Shown piece by piece: positions 32,486 to 37,149 of a DNA stretch of 37,149 nucleotides; position 1 is the stretch's first letter; each line of letters opens with the position of its first letter. The notes below the pieces were generated by a model. That model made no database searches and had not been told where the DNA came from. It worked only from the letters and a program-made list of their open reading frames with translations. The DNA is from Anaeromyces robustus (Eukaryota; Neocallimastigomycota; Neocallimastigomycetes; Neocallimastigales; Neocallimastigaceae): the NCBI GenBank assembly GCA_002104895.1, contig MCFG01000124.1, positions 120,001 through 157,149 on the forward strand, given 5' to 3'. A program made the translations under genes and the position numbers.

Positions 32486-32713
32486 ATGGCACACAATTTG
32501 TACGTCAACTTTATTGAATTTAAATATTAAAATACATGAATCATAAAAAAAACACATAATGAAAAAAAATGATACTACTAAAAAAAATAAAAACCAGTAA
32601 ATATATATAGATAATAATAATAATACTGGAGGAAAAAAAAAGTATAATAATATTTAAAAACAATAAATCCATACAGCCCTTAATTCTAAATATAGAATTA
32701 AAGTAAAATTGAT

Positions 32714-33946
32714 CTATCCTATTCCACTAGGGTCGGAAATAGGATCGGCATTTGCCCTACTAGGCTGTCCTACTGTGTTATCAGCATTGACGTTCCTGGA
32801 GAGGTTGGTTTTAAATTTATTGAATAATATATGTTGTCTTTTACAGACAACAGGCATGATATCATTCAATAGAGCCGCAGATCGCAACAAGAATGGGGAT
32901 TTTGAATAAGTACCAGATTCAGTCTGACACTTAAACAAACATTCCCATTCCTTTTTGTATGGACTATTGTTAATTCTATCACTAAAACCATAATCTCTAC
33001 CACCAATTAAAAAAATATATATTCTATACCTATTAACTATTTTTTTTACTACCTAATATATCTATATTACTTATACTATTATTACTACTTTTATAACCCT
33101 TAACAATAATATTTATTCTATTATCCACACTAGGGTTATTACTGGTCCTAACTAAACTATTAGAAAGACTATCTAAAAAAATAAAAAAAATTTCTATCTA
33201 AATCAGAGAAGTGATCAATACGAAGATTTTTAAATAAGAAACAATTTATAAACCAATGATCAATTCTCTGATAACTGTCACAATGGAAACAACATGAACA
33301 ACAATTAGGACAAGAATTATTAATCATTTTAGCAGCTTTGGCAACTCTAGCATCAATTTTATATCCACATCTTGCCCTAAGTATCCACCGAAAACCTTTG
33401 CTATATTCAGGAAATTCTAGATTAAGCTTTAAGTAACTTCTTGATTCTTCAAAGTTGTACAATTTATAAGTTTTAGCTTTAATTGATTTATCACTGTTCA
33501 TGTCTCTGTCCCAATAGAATTCCATAATTTCTTTAGTAGAGGATGAAATATTGTTTAATTTATCATTTAATATTTTACTTTCTTTGTCCCAAGTCCATTT
33601 TCTTGTTGTAGCAACATTATTAACTATCTTTGAGATAATGCAGTTGGGAGTCCTTCCACTTATTAAAACATCTAACCTGAGCTAAAGCACATTTACCAGA
33701 AAGTGGAGGAATATTGAGTTCTTTTGAGATGCAATAAATAGAAACAAAAGAATTAGGTTTCGAGTAGCCTAAAATCCAATAAAAACCTTTGTTAATTATT
33801 GTTTGTGTAGAACTAGTATTGTTTTTGTTAGAACCAAGCAAAGGCGCGTAATAGGAAACTTGTCCAATAACTTTTGCAGAGAATAAAGTTCTTTTAAGAG
33901 GAATAGGAATCAGATCATTTTTTAAAAAACCTTGAATTGAAAACAA
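32714..33946 (-). pseudogene. LINE E thumb and C-terminal knuckle region
   Basis: 33620-33946 reads as the post-RT part (PLKRTLFSAKVIGQVSYYAP, AQVRCFNKWK). 33169-33525 matches copy D (GFRWILRARCGY, CPNCCSCCFHC). 32714-32938 is the same C-terminus as D, ending SDPSGIG. Compared with D, extra bases in T or A runs near 33040 and 33180 shift the frame. Confidence 0.8.
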
Positions 33947-33954
33947 AAGCCTTA

Positions 33955-35574
33955 CTAACTTTTATTTTTCATTTTACTAATAACGAATTTTAAATCTAGA
34001 GTTTTGTGAAAGGGAACACCAAGGTAAGTATAACAATCTGTTTTAGGGATTGCGATTCCTGTTAAATAAAAGGTAGGGTCCTCTCTAAGAATATATTCCG
34101 AATTTTCATGTCTAACAGCTAATGTGCCACATTTATTAATTCCAAAAGTCATCTCGTTGTCCTTAGCCCATTTACCAACTAAACGAAGAAGTTTGTTCAT
34201 ACGAGATCTACTAGGGGCACAAAGAACAATATCATCAGCAAATAATCCTCCACAACAATATTCAGTATCTATTTTCACACCATTATGCAGGCAATCGTTG
34301 AAGATGTCGTTGATAAACAAAATTAAAAAGTATAGGAGATAAGGGACATCCTTGTCGAACTCCTTTAAGTATTTCTGAAAGAATCGGAAAATTGTCCATT
34401 AATTTAACACAAGCTTTGGAAGACAGATATAGGTTCTCCAAAAATTGAAAGCATTTTCCTTGTATACCAAGAGTATAAATTTTCGACAAGATGTTATATA
34501 TGGGCACAGAATCGTAAGCTTTTTTAAGATCCAGAAAAGCTATATAAGTATCTTCCCCTTTGAATTTACGTCTTTGACAAATAGAAAGAATAGAGATATA
34601 AAGACTAATACATTCTTCCTTATTCCGAAGCCAAATTGTTCTGGTCTGATGAATCCATGACTTATACCATATTCAGAAATTCTAGAAGCAATAATTTTCG
34701 AAAGAATCTTAATACCATTATTGATAAGTGAGATACCACGATAGTTATCACAATTAGAAAGATCGCCTTTTTTTGGAATAGAAACAATGGATGCATTATT
34801 CCAAAAAATAGGAAAATCACCATTCCAAATACGATTAATTAAGAAACAGAAACAACTAAGACCAGCCGGAACATAGGAATCATTATTTACAGAGTCATTC
34901 GAAGAGGAATCAGGAATTAAAGCTTTATAAAATTCAATAGGGATACCATCGGGACCTGAGGCTTTAAAGTTAGGGATAGAAAGGATGGCCTTTTTGATTT
35001 CTTCAATGCTGATATCTTGGTTAATATCCCATACTATGTTATTTCCACTCTTTATACGATTAATAGCGGGAGAATTCTTCCAGAATTTTTTATTCATGCT
35101 ATGTCCAGTAGAGTCATAACTAAGTTTCTTATAATAATTGCACCAAACATCTAATTGATCTTTAGTACTATACACTAAGTTATCTTGGTGGTCTCTGATA
35201 GGATGAGGTATAAATAACTCCTGATTGTTATTTTTAATATTCTTCTTAATCCATGACCATGATTTTCTGCTGTCATTTTTTAAGGTAGCCTCGCAGCCTA
35301 CTTTAATCCAAAATAAATAGTTTTGTCTTCTAAATTCATTACATTTTTTATGAATAGATTGGCATAATTTATTATAAGATGCAACAAGGATAATAAATTG
35401 ATTAGGTTCATAATCCAAATGGCTCTTTTTAATTTGTCGATACTTCAAGCTTTTGATTCTTTGAAGACAGTAAAATATTACGTGACATATGGAACATTGA
35501 TTTCCTAATTTCAGTAGAAGATGTAATTTCAAGGTCCTCTGCAATTGAATTAGAAGTATTAATAAACTTATCAA
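33955..35574 (-). pseudogene. LINE E reverse transcriptase region
   Basis: 34540-35574 carries the pre-RT linker and RT blocks: IPNFKASGPDGIPIEFYKAL, ASIVSIPKKGDLSNCDNYRG, GFIRPEQFGF. 34283-34560 carries FLDLKKAYDSV (first catalytic Asp) and GVRQGCPLSPILFN. 33955-34320 carries CCGGLFADDIVL (the catalytic Asp pair), NEMTFGINKC and YLGVPF. Catalytic residues are all present, but the three parts are in different frames. Confidence 0.85.
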
Positions 35575-35679
35575 CTAGATCATCAATAGAAAGAGAAGGA
35601 TTATTAAAGATCTCATTATTTAAAATAGCAAACTTGTTATTGTCAACATATCGTTTTTCATTTCCTTACAGCGAATTCT

Positions 35680-36031
35680 ATTCCATTGAACAACCTTTTT
35701 TGGGTGAGTAAAGGAGAGATCAACAAAATTTTTCTTACAATATACTAACATTGGTTTATGATCAGAGACTGGGTGATAATCAATAAAGGAAGCATAAAGA
35801 TATAAGGTTCAACATTTTATAATTAACCAAAGCATGATCAATATCTGAAGATAAATTACCTTGAACCCAAGAGATTCTTGAACTATTGAGAGGTAAAATT
35901 ATCCAAACCATTAATCGGTGATATTTTTTCTTCAAGGTCCACTGTTTTTCATGTTAAAAATCCCCAACAAGAATAGAAGCATGATCACGATGAATATTAA
36001 GCCAATCAATAACTTTCTGCTAAAGCACACT
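35680..36031 (-). pseudogene. LINE E remaining endonuclease segment
   Basis: In shifting frames the minus strand reads WLNIHRDHASILVGDF, SSDIDHALVNYKML and YHPVSDHKPMLVYC. VGDF-N, the DIDH block and SDH are landmarks of apurinic-like endonucleases in non-LTR elements. At least three frame changes occur within about 350 bp. Confidence 0.7.
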
Positions 36032-36955
36032 TCACTTGTGTAGAATGAGAGCTGACAGGGATATATACATTTCCAACAGAGCATTTAGAGTCGTAGATAT
36101 TATAATTGTTAAGGAAATAATGTAATTAAATGAATTCTCTTCAAGTATTGCTTGACAAGATTTATGATAACCTAAAAATAAACCTCTCATGCCTGGAATA
36201 CTATCAACGGCTCTTCTAACAAAATAATCGGTAATTGGGAATAGTGACTTTACATGGTTGACTACTATTGGACCAGAACCTTCTTTGTTTCTTGAAAACA
36301 GAGAAAAGAGGTTTGAATAATGTGATAAAGTATTCGATACTATCTTTCTTTTCTGGTTCCATCCATTGGTATTCCAACTGAGACAAAAAGTAAACTTATC
36401 TTTGATAGAATTAAGAGAGTTGAGATTAGAGTGTATACTAACTAATGAGTTGCGTTGGAAAGAATCTGAAGTATTAGATTGTGAGGATGTTGTAGTAGAA
36501 TTACTTTGGTTATTAATTGAATCATTTAAGTTTGTTGTAGAATTACTTTGGTTATTGATTGAATCATTAAAGTTTGTTGAAGAAGAAAATAGTTGATTTC
36601 TGGTCTGTTGAAGTGATCTTTTACGAATATAATGAGTGCAATTACTATACGACAAGCGAGCATTTGAGATATGTGATACAAATTTCTTTTTGAAATCATC
36701 AAATTTGAAGTCAGATGATAAAACCTTGATCCTAAAATACCAACCTCTAGAACACATAGATCGTTTAACTGAAAGAATGTACTTGTTGAACTCCTTAAAT
36801 TTCGATTCCAGAAAATCCATCATATATGCATTGGTCCATGAGTGAAGGCCATTGATGAAGATAATGCTAGTGTTGTTAATATCAATTCCATAACAACGGA
36901 AACCACGAACAAACACATTACTATTTTCGTTACTATTATAAAAATTCCGTACCAT
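36032..36955 (-). pseudogene. LINE E N-terminal domain and start of endonuclease
   Basis: The frame starts MVRNFYNSNENSNVFVRGFR. Residues ~30-115 (IIFINGLHSWTNAYMMDFLE and on) look like a compact alpha/beta fold and recall RRM-like nucleic-acid-binding domains of LINE ORF1 proteins; this is a weak resemblance. A 14-residue unit (LNDSINNQSNSTT) is repeated twice at 36496-36579. Then FTFCLSWNTNGWNQKRK begins the endonuclease. After PGMRGLFLGYHKSC the frame degenerates. The ATG at 36955 is a plausible true start. Confidence 0.65.
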
Positions 36956-37015
36956 TGTGATTATATATTTTAATATTGAAAAAAATAAAAAAGAAAAATG
37001 AAGTGCAAAACTAAA

Positions 37016-37028
<13 letters not shown>

Positions 37029-37062
<34 letters not shown>

Positions 37063-37149
37063 AAAAAGATCGAGTTAAAAAAATGTAGACTAGTAATAAC
37101 TGAATGTAAATTTTTCACTGTTGTTTAAATTTTACAATTGTTTTATCTT
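37029..37149. other. Poly-T tract and unassigned right edge
   Basis: A run of 29 T (37029-37057) follows an (AT)n stretch, then about 90 bp without a recognisable gene. The T run could be the poly-A tail of another minus-strand element whose body lies outside the window, but the sequence next to it (AAACTAAAAAGATCGAG) does not match the GGCACACA terminus of D and E. Confidence 0.4.

Larger units (their letters stand above)
32459..36990 (-). mobile_element. LINE copy E, near full length, frame-broken (APE endonuclease type)
   Basis: Sense strand minus. From 5' to 3': a novel N-terminal domain (36600-36955), APE-type endonuclease (about 35690-36380; NTNGW near its start, VGDF, DIDHALVNY, SDHKPM), RT (about 33960-35050; SGPDGIP, FLDLKKAYDSV, GVRQGCPLSPILFN, FADDIVL), Cys/His knuckle (33230-33420) and 3' end with a 27-T tail (32459-32485) beside ATGGCACACAATTTG. 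Total length ~4.5 kb. The 5' end is uncertain, somewhere between 36956 and 37028. At least seven frame breaks separate the domains, so it is not coding-competent as read; several fall in homopolymers. Catalytic motifs are still well preserved, so it is a young copy. Confidence 0.88.

Noticed and set aside
31478-32909. Two identical 66-residue plus-strand frames (31478-31678 and 32709-32909)
   Set aside because: They are antisense readings of the duplicated LINE 3' region in copies D and E.
36366-36845. Plus-strand frames within the LINE N-terminal region
   Set aside because: Antisense to the element's own coding frame, which has the recognisable endonuclease motif.

Overview
The window is extremely AT-rich eukaryotic DNA. 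Genes stand out as islands of ordinary codon use between long A/T homopolymers and (AAAT)n/(ATT)n microsatellites. Spliceosomal introns use GT..AG with donors such as GTAAAT, GTAAGT and GTTAGT. Poly-Asn, poly-Gln and poly-acidic runs in proteins, small secreted Cys-rich proteins, exon-modular leucine-rich-repeat (LRR) genes and an ABCA transporter together suggest an anaerobic gut fungus (Neocallimastigomycota). This is an inference from style; a dictyostelid or another AT-rich protist is the main alternative.

Layout. 1-3844 (minus): the 5' three exons of a large low-complexity protein that runs off the left edge. 5961-6870 (minus): a two-exon secreted Cys-rich protein with a GPI-like hydrophobic tail. 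10177-10884 (plus): its single-exon paralogue, carrying a transmembrane segment and basic tail instead. The two are head to head across 3.3 kb of AT-rich DNA. 13868-19632 (plus): a full-length two-exon ABCA-type transporter of 1782 residues. 20224-22536: three decayed LINE 3' ends (A, B, C), all minus strand. 23045-29367 (minus): a secreted LRR protein in about 26 exons, the most unusual gene here. 31201-37000: a young LINE family, with a 5'-truncated copy (D) 190 bp from a near full-length but frame-broken copy (E).

The LRR gene follows an exon-equals-repeat design. Nearly every internal exon is 66, 69 or 72 nt, holds one LRR, and is bounded by phase-2 introns that split the same Leu codon. 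The whole unit (Cys-knot-like exon, cap LRR exon, LRR exons) is iterated three times, so the gene seems to have grown by duplication at two scales. It also carries signs of ongoing change: a 65-bp tandem duplication over one donor, one exon without a visible acceptor, and a 5-nt loss at the penultimate exon that puts the terminal exon out of frame.

The genes are not an obvious operon or pathway. Three of the five host genes encode secreted or surface proteins and one a membrane transporter, so a cell-surface theme is possible but unproven. No tRNA, rRNA or CRISPR array was recognised. All splice models and domain calls come from reading the sequence by eye.
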